Shown here in pieces: positions 53,945 through 62,754 of a stretch of DNA of 64,000 nt (positions are counted from its first letter, which is position 1; every line of letters starts with the position of its first letter). The notes under the pieces are model-generated. The model did not search any database. It was not told where the DNA came from and saw only the letters and a list, made by a program, of their open reading frames with translations. This stretch comes from an uncultured Methanoregula sp. (GTDB lineage Archaea; Halobacteriota; Methanomicrobia; Methanomicrobiales; Methanospirillaceae). Both the position numbers and the translations under genes were made by a program. The stretch covers positions 620,001 through 684,000 of the forward strand of contig NZ_OY787453.1 in assembly GCF_963678795.1 (NCBI RefSeq), read 5' to 3'.

Positions 53945-54634
53945 ATGGGAGAAAAGAAAAGAAAAGAAGCCTCGAAAAAAAACTGGAATAAAATAATCGT
54001 TATCATTGTCGGGGTATTGTTTGTCGTACTGATGGTAGTATCAGCGATGGGTTCAAGCTGGATAAGCAGCTTCGCGATAGCAAAACCGGGAGATACCGTC
54101 CTGCTTGATTATACCCTCTATGATGCAAGCGGAAGCCCGATTGTCACTACTGATGAGGCGGTCTTCAAGAATGCGGTGGGAAAGGGCGGTGCTATGATCT
54201 TTTCCAAGCAGTTGTCACTCTCCGCAAACCAGTCATATATCGATCCTGTCTATCCCGTCCAGGTATATACCGTCGGGAGTGGGTGGGGCAACCAGTTTGC
54301 ATTTTTCTCAAAGGAATATACTGCAATCAGTTCCGGCATTGTCGGGATGAAAGCCAATGACAGAAAGACGATTACGCTTCCGGCTGATGACTCCATGACC
54401 CAGTTCTGGACCGCGGACCAGCTGACGCGGAATAATGTCAACCTGACCAATATCCAGGTCGGGGCTGTCCTTGCAATGGGAGTATCGAATAATCCCCTGG
54501 CATCGCAGAATGATACAGCATCCCTTAACTTCCGCGTTGCAGAAATTACCCGGAAGACTGATGCAGGAGCCACGGTAGACTTCGGGTACCCGCGAATCGA
54601 CATCAAGGTTGCATCGATCAATGCGAAGCGCTGA
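53945..54634 (+). CDS. membrane-anchored FKBP-like peptidyl-prolyl isomerase
   Basis: A 229-residue protein with a Lys-rich N-terminus, one membrane helix (residues 17-40), and an extracytoplasmic domain with KPGDTVLLDYTLYDASGSPI and VGMKANDRKTITLP, matching the FKBP/SlyD-like pattern with a large inserted flap. It probably helps fold secreted proteins. AAGGAGG lies 9 nt before the ATG at 53945. Confidence 0.78.
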   Translation: MGEKKRKEASKKNWNKIIVIIVGVLFVVLMVVSAMGSSWISSFAIAKPGDTVLLDYTLYDASGSPIVTTDEAVFKNAVGKGGAMIFSKQLSLSANQSYIDPVYPVQVYTVGSGWGNQFAFFSKEYTAISSGIVGMKANDRKTITLPADDSMTQFWTADQLTRNNVNLTNIQVGAVLAMGVSNNPLASQNDTASLNFRVAEITRKTDAGATVDFGYPRIDIKVASINAKR

Positions 54635-54649
54635 TTGTACAACCAATTC

Positions 54650-54660
54650 TTTTTTAATAT
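54650..54660 (+). promoter_or_regulatory. TATA box, leaderless transcript
   Basis: TTTTTTAATAT lies about 25 nt before the ATG at 54681 and there is no Shine-Dalgarno between them, so transcription probably starts at the start codon. Confidence 0.5.
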
Positions 54661-54680
54661 CGCCCGGTCCAATCAGTCTC

Positions 54681-54941
54681 ATGGCACTGCAGGTTCTCTG
54701 TTTTTACCAGCCGGGATGCATGGGTTGCATGGAGCAGGCCCCTATCAACGCGGAAGTCTCAAAAACACTCGCGGTCCGAATTGAGGAGATCGATGCGGTG
54801 AAAAACCCGCAGTATATCAAAGAATACCAGCTGACTGCCACACCGACGATACTCGTACTGAAAGATGGTACCGTCAGGGAGCGGTTCGAAGGCGTTGTCC
54901 AGAGCGAACAGCTGGAGAGCGTGCTGAAAAAATATCTATAA
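54681..54941 (+). CDS. small thioredoxin-like protein
   Basis: An 86-residue thioredoxin-fold protein with the redox motif CMGC in FYQPGCMGCME, then a cis-Pro region TATPTILVLKDG. The short length fits archaeal glutaredoxin-like thioredoxins. The start at 54681 is chosen over the longer open frame because it gives the normal fold start and has a well-spaced TATA box. It converges with the zinc-finger gene, overlapping its end by 6 nt. Confidence 0.9.
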   Translation: MALQVLCFYQPGCMGCMEQAPINAEVSKTLAVRIEEIDAVKNPQYIKEYQLTATPTILVLKDGTVRERFEGVVQSEQLESVLKKYL

Positions 54942-55511
54942 CCGGGTTCCGTAGATCCGCTTTACCCGGTGGGCCACGGTCTTCCAGCCCTCTTTTCGCA
55001 TCAGCGGGCCGTCCCGGAGCTTGAGGTGGGAGATCTTGAACCGCTTTCCCGAGACCACATACATCTCCCCGACAACAAACGCTGCTTCCCCGTCGCATTC
55101 CATGTACACGGGAATTGTTCTCCTGCCATCGTGGATCGAGATCTTGACAACTACCTGCTCGATGGCCCGGGTCCAGAGCGCGGTGATATCGGACGCTATC
55201 GCCCGTTTCGGGCGCTTGTCCCCGCATTCGATGGAAGTGACCTCGACACCAAATGCATCATCCCCGCATTCGGCCACGAGGTGGTCGTCGACACTGCACT
55301 CGTCTTCTGCGGCGAATTCGATCCCGCAGACCTTCGAGGTCCCTTCGCGGGAGACGATCGTCTTGATCATAAGGACCTGCGGCTCGCGCTCCTTTGGGAT
55401 CCGCTGGTGATGGCCGCAGGTTGTGCACCGGATCAGGAGGTCGCGGGACTCGGCGACAACTTCGTGTTCGGTATCATCGTTGCACTCCGGGCAGGGATGG
55501 GTGATAAACAT
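54936..55511 (-). CDS. HVO_0476-family zinc-finger protein
   Basis: A 191-residue protein opening MFITHPCPECNDDTEHEVV, then CTTCGHH, a CPxC...CxxC zinc ribbon. It continues with a beta-rich core (EDECSVDDHLVAE) and a basic C-terminal end. This archaeal family is conserved, with unknown function, probably nucleic-acid binding. The Met at 55511 is preferred to the longer frame (to 55634), which would overlap the DUF371 gene start. Confidence 0.85.
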   Translation of the reverse strand: MFITHPCPECNDDTEHEVVAESRDLLIRCTTCGHHQRIPKEREPQVLMIKTIVSREGTSKVCGIEFAAEDECSVDDHLVAECGDDAFGVEVTSIECGDKRPKRAIASDITALWTRAIEQVVVKISIHDGRRTIPVYMECDGEAAFVVGEMYVVSGKRFKISHLKLRDGPLMRKEGWKTVAHRVKRIYGTRL

Positions 55512-55544
55512 TGAATATGAATGGAAACCCTCACATGATAAAGC

Positions 55545-55973
55545 ATGGAGGCGACTGAGATCATCCGATGCCGGGGACACCCGCTTGTCCTTGGCACCCA
55601 CCCGACAACCTTTGAAGTGACCCGCGAGGATCACCTCACGGAGAATGGCAACTGCATTATCGGGATCGGTGCAGACCGTGGATGCGCCGGGCTATCCCAA
55701 GAATTCAGAAACGTTCTCGTGCATGATGATGCGGTCCTTTTAACCCGGCTCGAATGCGGCGGAATTGCTGCCGAAGTCAGATCCTGCGGGTCATCCCAGA
55801 TGATGCTGAATCATCCGGCCGACATGGTCTGGCGCAGGAGTACCTTTGTCTGCGGGCGCACGATCGGGATACGTTCGGATGCCGTTGCCCTGACCCTGCC
55901 CCGGGAGCTCGTAAAGAACCTGGCGCTTGGAAAAGAGATGATCGTTACCCTGACCGCTACGCGTCCCGGCTGA
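55545..55973 (+). CDS. DUF371 family protein
   Basis: A 142-residue archaeal-only conserved protein, matching DUF371 by HPLVLGTHPTTFEVTRE and IGIGADRGCAGLS. Its function is unknown. It ends 17 nt past the end of the xseB gene on the other strand, so the two converge and overlap. Confidence 0.88.
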   Translation: MEATEIIRCRGHPLVLGTHPTTFEVTREDHLTENGNCIIGIGADRGCAGLSQEFRNVLVHDDAVLLTRLECGGIAAEVRSCGSSQMMLNHPADMVWRRSTFVCGRTIGIRSDAVALTLPRELVKNLALGKEMIVTLTATRPG

Positions 55974-56142
55974 GGGTTGTTATCTTCAGTTCCGCCCCGG
56001 CCAGAATAGCCTCGCACTGTTTTATGAGAACCGCTCCCTGCTCGTAGAGTTTCATGCTCTCGTCAAGGCTCGTGTTCCCGTCTTCGATCTTCCCGATAAT
56101 GGTCCTCAGCTGTTCGATCTTCGTCTCATAGGTTTCTGTCAT
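55957..56142 (-). CDS. xseB: exodeoxyribonuclease VII small subunit
   Basis: A 61-residue helical protein of the XseB family: the pattern is the two-helix bundle with KIEQLRTII, a GNTSLDESMKLYEQG loop and a second helix KQCEAILAGAE. It binds the large subunit. The start at 56142 gives a 17-nt overlap with the end of xseA, so translation is coupled. Confidence 0.9.
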   Translation of the reverse strand: MTETYETKIEQLRTIIGKIEDGNTSLDESMKLYEQGAVLIKQCEAILAGAELKITTLSRDA

Positions 56143-57376
56143 GATCCACACGCTCCACGATCACCTGGCTGCTGCCATCGTAAAATCTCAAAATCAGTCT
56201 CTCATCCTTTGAAAGGGTCTTCGTACTATTCAGGAGTTTCCCGTCCCTTTCCGCAACACAGTAGCCCCGGGCAAGGACTGAACGCGGGTTCCTTCCTTCA
56301 AGGGCGGCTCTCAATTCGGAGAGAATGAGGTGTTCCCGCCCGATCCTGGTACCTGCCGCCCGTTCAAGCCGTTCGGAAAGGTCAGCAGTACCCTGCTTCC
56401 GCTCCGCGATCTTCTGCATGAACCGTTGCGGGCGGAGCCGGTCCCGGAGCCCCTCCACCTCTTCGCGGGCCCATGCCAGCCGTCCCTGAAGGGCAATCCC
56501 GAGGCGGATGTTCTGCTCCTGCAACCGGAGGAGAAGGACATTCCGGTCCGGGACAACCAGTTCGGCTGCCGCTGAAGGAGTCGGTGCCCGCACATCCGCC
56601 GCGAGATCGGCCAGAGTCACATCCACCTCGTGGCCGATGGCGCTCACGACCGGCACCGGGCAGGCTGCTATGGCCCGGACAACATCCGGGTGGTTGAACT
56701 CGAAGAGATCTTCAAAACTCCCGCCGCCACGGGCCACGATCACAACATCGGCCCGGCCTGCAACTCTCGTTATCGCCCGGGCAATTTCACGGTGCGCTCC
56801 CTCGCCCTGCACCGCGGTCGGTGATATGATTATCTCAACAGGACACCGCCGTTCCACCACGTTCCTGATGTCGTGAATGACCGCACCGGTCTCTGATGTG
56901 ACAACCCCGATTGTTTGCGGGAATGCCGGTAGTTCCCGCTTGCGATCCTGGGAGAAGAGTCCTTCAGCGTTCAGTTCCTTCTTCCACTTCTCGACAAGCA
57001 GGTACTTCTCGCCAAGGCCGGCCTTCTCCATCCCTTTTACCTGCAGCTGGTAGGCGCCATGCGGGGCGTAGAGGGTGACCGATCCGGACACAACCACTTC
57101 CATGCCCTCTTCCGGATCGAACGGGAGCCGGTCGGCATCCGAACGCCACATCACGCACTTGATGACCGCTGCATTACTGCCCCCGCCTTTCTCCGACAGG
57201 GAGAAGTACCTGTGGCCCCTCCCGTGGTGCTTGTAGTTGGTGATCTCACCCCGGACACGGATGTCCTGCAGCCGGGGATCATCCAGGAGACCCGATATGA
57301 TTGCCGAAAGCTCGGAGACCCGCAGGGGTGCGGTCTTTCCCCCGACCGGTTCCTCCGGGGTGTTGAACCAGTCCAT
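56126..57376 (-). CDS. xseA: exodeoxyribonuclease VII large subunit
   Basis: A 416-residue subunit with an N-terminal OB-fold domain (LQDIRVRGEITNYKHHGRGHR in part), then the catalytic region with VVTSETGAVIHDI, ARGGGSFEDLFEFN and SAIGHEVDVTLAD, and a coiled-coil tail. With XseB it degrades single-stranded DNA from both ends. Mainly bacterial; it also occurs in a minority of archaea, probably by transfer. The start is ATG at 57376. Confidence 0.95.
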   Translation of the reverse strand: MDWFNTPEEPVGGKTAPLRVSELSAIISGLLDDPRLQDIRVRGEITNYKHHGRGHRYFSLSEKGGGSNAAVIKCVMWRSDADRLPFDPEEGMEVVVSGSVTLYAPHGAYQLQVKGMEKAGLGEKYLLVEKWKKELNAEGLFSQDRKRELPAFPQTIGVVTSETGAVIHDIRNVVERRCPVEIIISPTAVQGEGAHREIARAITRVAGRADVVIVARGGGSFEDLFEFNHPDVVRAIAACPVPVVSAIGHEVDVTLADLAADVRAPTPSAAAELVVPDRNVLLLRLQEQNIRLGIALQGRLAWAREEVEGLRDRLRPQRFMQKIAERKQGTADLSERLERAAGTRIGREHLILSELRAALEGRNPRSVLARGYCVAERDGKLLNSTKTLSKDERLILRFYDGSSQVIVERVDHDRNL

Positions 57377-57418
57377 CAACCATTATTAGGCTAAAACCGC
57401 ATATCAAGTAGTACTACT

Positions 57419-58240
57419 ATGGTGGCTTACTCTGTTGCAAGCATGTTCTTTCACGAGTACACTATTGAGGAGATCTTCTCGTTTGTTTCCCGGTCCGGTC
57501 TCAACGCCCTTGAGTTCTGGCTTGAAACCCCGCATTTCTGGCTCCGCGACTTACCGGTTAAGGAAGTGCTTGCCAGTAAAAAAGCCCACCCCGTGTTGTC
57601 GCTCCTGACCGTCCATGCCCCGATCCTCGACCTCAATCCCTGCTCCATCAACCCGGAAGTGGCGGAGGTTTCCCTTGGTTATGCGCTCCGTTCGATTGCC
57701 ATCGCCGAAGAGCTCGGTGCCCGCGTCCTTACTCTTCACCCGGGACGGCGGACGGCAAAACGACCTCCCGGCAGCGCAGATTTTGTCCGTTTCGACCGGT
57801 ATATCGAGACTGTCCGCAGGACCGCCCTTGACAATTCCCTGAAGATCAGCATGGAGAACATGGAACCGGCGGTAAATTCCCTGCTCTGCACCCCAGAACG
57901 AATGCGGGAGCTTCTCGATGCAGAACCCTGGTTGTATTTCACCCTTGATGTTTCCCATGCCCTTGCAAAGTCTGATGAGGAGCCATTGCGGTATATCGAG
58001 CTCTGCCACGACCGGCTCGCAAACGTGCATATCAGCAGGGTGAACGGGAAAACCCTGCACCTGCCGCTTGACCGGAGCCCGGCAATGGCGACCGTCATGG
58101 AATCCTTAAAGGAGCATAGCTATGAAGGCAGTCTCACGCTCGAGATCGAGGATCTGAACTTCGGCCGGCCCCTCTCATCGGACGAGAAGATCGCGGTGCT
58201 CGCCCGGGACCGTGCCTTCATGCAGGAGTGCATGGAATGA
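57419..58240 (+). CDS. TIM-barrel sugar-isomerase/AP-endonuclease-like protein
   Basis: A 273-residue protein of the xylose-isomerase-like TIM-barrel group (AP endonuclease family 2/sugar phosphate isomerase). Metal-ligand positions are suggested by VHAPILDLN, LTLHPGR, SMENMEP, FTLDVSHA, ANVHISR and TLEIED. Substrate cannot be told. It starts 42 nt after the divergent xseA start, with AGTAGTAC and no Shine-Dalgarno before the ATG. Confidence 0.83.
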   Translation: MVAYSVASMFFHEYTIEEIFSFVSRSGLNALEFWLETPHFWLRDLPVKEVLASKKAHPVLSLLTVHAPILDLNPCSINPEVAEVSLGYALRSIAIAEELGARVLTLHPGRRTAKRPPGSADFVRFDRYIETVRRTALDNSLKISMENMEPAVNSLLCTPERMRELLDAEPWLYFTLDVSHALAKSDEEPLRYIELCHDRLANVHISRVNGKTLHLPLDRSPAMATVMESLKEHSYEGSLTLEIEDLNFGRPLSSDEKIAVLARDRAFMQECME

Positions 58241-58326
58241 GCGCTGGGTTTATCTCATTGCCTTCCGAATATAGTGGTACACTTTCAGTCGAAGTTATTG
58301 CGTGCACCAGCACGTTGTGAAATACA

Positions 58327-59616
58327 ATGATACAGGACGCTCTTGAAATAGTTCTTTTTATTGCCTGCATCCTCCTCTCCGCGTTCTTCTCCAGCTCGGA
58401 AGTTGCGCTCATCTCTATTACACGGGCCAAAGTCAGGACCCTCGTGAACGAGGGGCGCCCGGGATCTGCTGCGGTTGCGGCGCTCAAAGAGTCGCCCGAA
58501 CACCTCCTTATCACGATCCTCGTTGGTAACACCATCGTCAATATTGCCGCGGCATCGATAGCTACCGCAATCGCCATCCAGATGTTTGGCGACATCGGTG
58601 TCGGGATTGCCACCGGGTTTGTGGTTATCGTTCTCCTCATCTTCGGCGAGATCGGCCCCAAGATCTATGCAGCTAGGGCATCTGACTCCTTTGCCCTGAT
58701 GATTGCCCCCATAATCCTCTTCCTGTCCCGGATCCTGACGCCCGTAATCTGGCTCGTGGAACGTGTCAGCCCTTCCCTTGGGATCGGGAAAGACGTTGCC
58801 GAGCCGGCTGTAACCGAGGAAGAGATCAAGGAATGGATCGACGTGGGCAAAGAGGAAGGAACCATCGAACAGGACGAGCAGGACATGCTTTATTCGGTGC
58901 TCGAATTCGGTGACACCACTGCCCGCGAGATCATGACCCCCAGGGTCGATGTCATGCTGATAGAGGACACGCTCAGTTTCGAGGAAGCGATCCGTGTTTT
59001 CAATGATACCGGCTTCTCGCGGATTCCCGTGTACCACGACCGGATCGACAACATCACCGGTATCCTCAATGTCAAGGATGTCTTCTCGGCCATGGTCTCC
59101 CACCGTAAGGATTCGACCATCAAGGAAGTCATGTACGATCCCACCTTTGTCCCGGAGACCAAGAAGATCGATGACCTGTTAAAGGAACTGCAGGTCCGCC
59201 GTGTCCAGATAGCGGTTGTCATCGATGAGTACAGCAGTTTTGTCGGGATCGTGACCGTAGAGGATATCCTTGAGGAACTTGTCGGCGATATTCTTGACGA
59301 GTACGACAAGGAAGAACCCGAGGTCCAGGAAATTTCTCCGGGTGTATTTGTCGTGGATGCCAAGATGTGGGTCGAGGATATCAATGAGCGGCACGGTCTC
59401 AACCTTCCCCTCGATGAATCATACGAGACCATCGGCGGCCTTGTTATCGACCGGCTCGGTCACCTGCCGCTCCACCCGGGTGAGAAAGTGGAGGTTGCGA
59501 ACGGGAACGGGAACGTCACGCTTGTTGTCATCCAGATGCACGGCCACCGGATCGTCAAGGTTAAGATTGTCATCCATCCCGAAACCCAGAAAGGTAATGG
59601 GAACGGGAACCGTTAA
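58327..59616 (+). CDS. CNNM/CorC-type membrane protein with CBS pair
   Basis: A 429-residue protein: DUF21/CNNM membrane domain (1-180) with SAFFSSSEVALISI, a CBS pair (about 195-320) with RIPVYHD and REIMTPRVDV, and a CorC_HlyC domain at the C-terminus (335-415) ending in Gly/Asn repeats. The family transports or regulates magnesium and cobalt. Confidence 0.92.
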   Translation: MIQDALEIVLFIACILLSAFFSSSEVALISITRAKVRTLVNEGRPGSAAVAALKESPEHLLITILVGNTIVNIAAASIATAIAIQMFGDIGVGIATGFVVIVLLIFGEIGPKIYAARASDSFALMIAPIILFLSRILTPVIWLVERVSPSLGIGKDVAEPAVTEEEIKEWIDVGKEEGTIEQDEQDMLYSVLEFGDTTAREIMTPRVDVMLIEDTLSFEEAIRVFNDTGFSRIPVYHDRIDNITGILNVKDVFSAMVSHRKDSTIKEVMYDPTFVPETKKIDDLLKELQVRRVQIAVVIDEYSSFVGIVTVEDILEELVGDILDEYDKEEPEVQEISPGVFVVDAKMWVEDINERHGLNLPLDESYETIGGLVIDRLGHLPLHPGEKVEVANGNGNVTLVVIQMHGHRIVKVKIVIHPETQKGNGNGNR

Positions 59617-59654
59617 GGCGGAATCACCCGCAAAGGGAATCAGGGGGACTGGAG

Positions 59655-60260
59655 ATGAAAAAACGCATTGCAGTGATTGCATCAGGACGGGGCTCGAATT
59701 TCCAGGCAGTAGTGGATGCTATCGGGGCCGGTCTCGTTCCAGCCACCTGCGTAGCGCTCATCACGGATAACCCAAAGGCGTACGCCATCGAGCGGGCAGA
59801 GAAGGCCGGGATTCCCCGGATTGTCATCGATTATGCAACGTTTCCCTCGCGTGAGGCGTACGAACGTGCACTCCTGTCTGCCATGCAGGATCTCAATGCG
59901 GATCTCTTTGTCCTTGCCGGCTACATGCGGATCCTCGGGTCGCCGATAGTCCGGGCATTCCCGGGAAAGATGGTGAACATCCACCCGGCCCTCCTGCCCA
60001 GCTTTACCGGCCTCCATGCCCAGCGCCAGGCGGTGCAGTATGGGGTGAAAGTTGCCGGCTGCACCGTCCATTTCGTGGACGAGAGCCTTGACGGCGGCCC
60101 GATAATTCTCCAGCGGTGCGTCCCGGTGCTTGATGGGGATGATGAGGACTCGCTTGCGGAAAGGATTCTCGAACAGGAGCATATCGCGTTCCCGGAAGCG
60201 ATCCGGCTCTTCTGCGAGGACCGGCTTGAGATTGTGGGACGGAAAGTGCGGATACATTAA
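59655..60260 (+). CDS. purN: phosphoribosylglycinamide formyltransferase
   Basis: A 201-residue enzyme that formylates GAR in purine synthesis using 10-formyl-tetrahydrofolate. Signatures are ASGRGSNFQA, VNIHPALLPSFTG with the catalytic His, and FVDESLDGGPII with the catalytic Asp. The length matches PurN. It follows the CNNM gene at 38 nt, on the same strand. Confidence 0.96.
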   Translation: MKKRIAVIASGRGSNFQAVVDAIGAGLVPATCVALITDNPKAYAIERAEKAGIPRIVIDYATFPSREAYERALLSAMQDLNADLFVLAGYMRILGSPIVRAFPGKMVNIHPALLPSFTGLHAQRQAVQYGVKVAGCTVHFVDESLDGGPIILQRCVPVLDGDDEDSLAERILEQEHIAFPEAIRLFCEDRLEIVGRKVRIH

Positions 60261-60388
60261 TTGGCTTTATCGTATTCTCCACCGTCTTTTCTTGATTTAT
60301 GACCATTTCGACACGAATGCGATCCCAAACGCAAGTACTAAATAAATATGGGAACATTTATGAATCTAAAATCTAAATAGCCGCAAAT

Positions 60389-61177
60389 ATGAAAATAAAT
60401 TTATATCTTATCAGTTTTCTCGTGCTGTTGGCTGTAATTGCGGTTGTGCCGCCAGTGTTGGCATATAATTGTGCCTGCAACTGTACCGATCGGAATATGA
60501 CAATTGTCAGTGATGCTAATACCTCCGTGACATCATATCCCGCCACCCCTTGGAGCATTTGGTATCCGGCAGTACCCGCCAACTTCCCATCATCAAATGT
60601 ATGGGGTCCGGTTACGAGCAGTATGACTGGTTCACCCACCCCAAGATGGATCTGGCGTTATAATACTGCCGTTGCTCAGCCGAACGACGGGCGTTTCGTT
60701 TTTCGGCGTAACTTCAGCTTCAACAATTCCTGTTGCTGGCCGGTAGTCAATGCAACGATGAAAATTTCGGCAGATGATACATTTTCCTTTTATTTGAACA
60801 ATCAATTGATTGGTTCCGGAAGCAGTATTCCGACAGTACTGAGCATGCCGTATACTCAACCTTGGAGTGCACCTCAGGTGTACACATTTCCGGTTTCCCT
60901 TCATGACGGGTTTAACCAGATAAATATTACAGCACAGAATTATGGAATGCCGTTTCACCTGACGCCCTCCAATGCAGGAGTAATATACCGTCTCAATATT
61001 TCATATATTGATTGTTGTCCGGGGAATGGCACAATCTTTAATCCTGCACTACCACACTTATATGCCGGTTTTTGTGGTAATTCAAACCTGGAAGATTCTT
61101 CTCAGGCAATATCAGGAATATCAGCTGCACCAACACGGGTTATCCCATGGCCGTTCTCGCTTTTTGGAGGAACCTGA
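60389..61177 (+). CDS. secreted protein with beta-sandwich domain and Cys pairs
   Basis: A 262-residue protein with a signal peptide (residues 1-25, ending VLAYNCACNC). The body shows FVFRRNFSF, KISADDTFSFYLNNQLIGS and FPVSLHDGFNQINITAQN, a beta-sandwich pattern of the kind seen in surface-attached lectin-like domains. Paired Cys (CACNC, CC, CCPG) suggest disulfides. No recognised family. It is AT-rich compared with its neighbours. Confidence 0.7.
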   Translation: MKINLYLISFLVLLAVIAVVPPVLAYNCACNCTDRNMTIVSDANTSVTSYPATPWSIWYPAVPANFPSSNVWGPVTSSMTGSPTPRWIWRYNTAVAQPNDGRFVFRRNFSFNNSCCWPVVNATMKISADDTFSFYLNNQLIGSGSSIPTVLSMPYTQPWSAPQVYTFPVSLHDGFNQINITAQNYGMPFHLTPSNAGVIYRLNISYIDCCPGNGTIFNPALPHLYAGFCGNSNLEDSSQAISGISAAPTRVIPWPFSLFGGT

Positions 61178-61370
61178 TAGGAATAAAGCTATCGAAAATA
61201 ATCGTAATCGTATGTGATGCCCGGAAACAGAATCTGGAATCGAACACTCTTTTTTGGACTTTTTGTTTTCAGGTCTGATTTGGGGCTGACCTGCCCCCTT
61301 CATCTGGACGGATGGGTTTTCATATCTTTCGAAGACACATGCCAGCCATTCGGTTATTCACAGCGGCGCT

Positions 61371-61380
61371 TTTTATATCC
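61371..61380 (+). promoter_or_regulatory. TATA box before rnp4
   Basis: TTTTATATCC about 45-50 nt upstream of the ATG at 61424; GGTGATGA is the Shine-Dalgarno. This predicts a leader of about 20-25 nt. Confidence 0.4.
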
Positions 61381-61423
61381 AAGACACTGATAGTATGCAC
61401 ACAAAGATCCCGGTGATGAATGT

Positions 61424-61750
61424 ATGAAGGTGCGATCCAAGAACCCGGCATCCAAAAAGATTGCCCGGGAACGTATCTGGGTGCTCTTCGGGCAGGCCCG
61501 GCAGGAATTTCATACCCACCCGGAACGGTCCAACCGCTACGTGGAACTTGCCCGGAAGATCGCAATGCGCCAGAGAATCCGGATTGACCGGGATCTCCGC
61601 CGCCAGTACTGCCATCACTGTTATGCCTACCTTGTCCCGGGACAGAACATGCGGGTGCGGGTGCACCGTGGCAACGTTGTTGTCACCTGCAGGACCTGCA
61701 ACCGGAGAACACGATACCGCGTGGTGAGACCAGATGGAAAAACAAGCTGA
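61424..61750 (+). CDS. rnp4: ribonuclease P protein component 4 (Rpr2/Rpp21 family)
   Basis: A 108-residue basic protein that supports the RNase P RNA in trimming tRNA 5' ends. The zinc-binding Cys pairs are seen as YCHHCYAYLVPG and CRTCNRRTRY. The N-terminal helix is Lys/Arg-rich. It overlaps the next gene by 17 nt, so it is cotranscribed with it. Confidence 0.94.
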   Translation: MKVRSKNPASKKIARERIWVLFGQARQEFHTHPERSNRYVELARKIAMRQRIRIDRDLRRQYCHHCYAYLVPGQNMRVRVHRGNVVVTCRTCNRRTRYRVVRPDGKTS

Positions 61751-61988
61751 CAATTCCATGCAGGACCTCAAGCCGACCGTCTGGATCGGCAAACAGGGCT
61801 GCACTGATACCATGATTGAGGAGATCGTGGCACAACTGAAGAAGCGAAAGATGATCAAAGTGAAGTGGCTCCAGAATACCGACGTCGATCCCGATGCAGT
61901 GGCGCAGCAGGCGAAAGCGCAGCTCGTCGAAGTCCGGGGCCGGACCATGGTGCTCGCTGATAAGAAAAGGGCAGCCCCAAAAAAGTAA
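61734..61988 (+). CDS. YhbY/CRS1 (CRM) family RNA-binding protein
   Basis: An 84-residue protein with VWIGKQGCTD, then VKWLQN and VEVRGRTMVLA, the CRM fold with its GxxG-like loop. It is expected to bind RNA, probably in ribosome assembly. It overlaps rnp4 by 17 nt. Confidence 0.9.
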   Translation: MEKQADNSMQDLKPTVWIGKQGCTDTMIEEIVAQLKKRKMIKVKWLQNTDVDPDAVAQQAKAQLVEVRGRTMVLADKKRAAPKK

Positions 61989-62099
61989 GATTGTTGCAGT
62001 ACATTTACCGGTAAGGATGAAAACGAGGTCTCATCCCCTCATCCCTTTTCGCTTTTCCGTCAGAGGTTCTCTCCTTGGAAACGTATAAGAACCCTCCTC

Positions 62100-62109
62100 G
62101 CATATATGT
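62100..62109 (+). promoter_or_regulatory. TATA box of the ribosomal gene cluster
   Basis: ACATATATG-like sequence (GCATATATGT) with its centre about 40 nt upstream of the ATG at 62147. GTGAGG at 62136-62141 is the ribosome-binding site. It likely drives rps19e and the genes after it. Confidence 0.5.
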
Positions 62110-62146
62110 AAAGACTGTTATTTCATTATCAACAGTGAGGTATTAG

Positions 62147-62746
62147 ATGACAACAGTATATGACGTCCCCGCGGACCATATCATCAGACGGACCGCCGAG
62201 GAGCTCAAGAAGCGGAAGGAGATCGTTCCGCCCGCATGGGCTGCCTTTGCGAAGACCGGGGTACACAAAGAGATGCCCCCCGAAGACCCCGACTGGTGGT
62301 TCACCCGGGCAGCAGCAGTATTGAGACGCGTCTATGTCGACGGCCCCCTGGGTGTCGAACGGATGCGGAGTTTCTACGGCGGCAACAAGAACCGCGGCTC
62401 AAGACCGAACGCATTCCGCAAGGGAAGCGGGTCTGTGCTCCGAAAAGCCCTCCAGCAGCTTGAAGCAGCCGGCCTTATCATCCACGACAAGACCGGACGC
62501 CGGATATCCCCTGAAGGCATGAAGTTCCTTGACAACCTCTCGCAGGAAGTCAAGACGAACCCGCCGGCACCCGTGCCCAAGCGTGTCAAGCCCGTAGCCG
62601 AACCCGAAGCCAAGAAGGCAGACGGCAAGAAGGAGAAGAAGGCCAAGGGCGGCGACAAGGCGGCAGCAGCAGAAGGCGCTGACGGCGCAAAGGCCGAGAA
62701 GAAGACTTCCAAGAAGAAGTCCGAGAAGACTGAAGCACCCCAGTGA
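62147..62746 (+). CDS. rps19e: ribosomal protein S19e with a Lys/Ala-rich extension
   Basis: 199 residues. Residues 1-142 are standard S19e (DVPADHIIRR, WWFTRAAAVLRRVYVDG, FRKGSGSVLRKALQQLE). The 57 residues that follow are low-complexity Lys, Ala, Glu and Pro. The usual family length is about 150, so the tail is unusual and might bind rRNA or be a recent expansion. It heads a run with PDCD5-type, PP-loop, L39e and L31e genes. Confidence 0.95.
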   Translation: MTTVYDVPADHIIRRTAEELKKRKEIVPPAWAAFAKTGVHKEMPPEDPDWWFTRAAAVLRRVYVDGPLGVERMRSFYGGNKNRGSRPNAFRKGSGSVLRKALQQLEAAGLIIHDKTGRRISPEGMKFLDNLSQEVKTNPPAPVPKRVKPVAEPEAKKADGKKEKKAKGGDKAAAAEGADGAKAEKKTSKKKSEKTEAPQ

Positions 62747-62754
62747 GGTGAATC

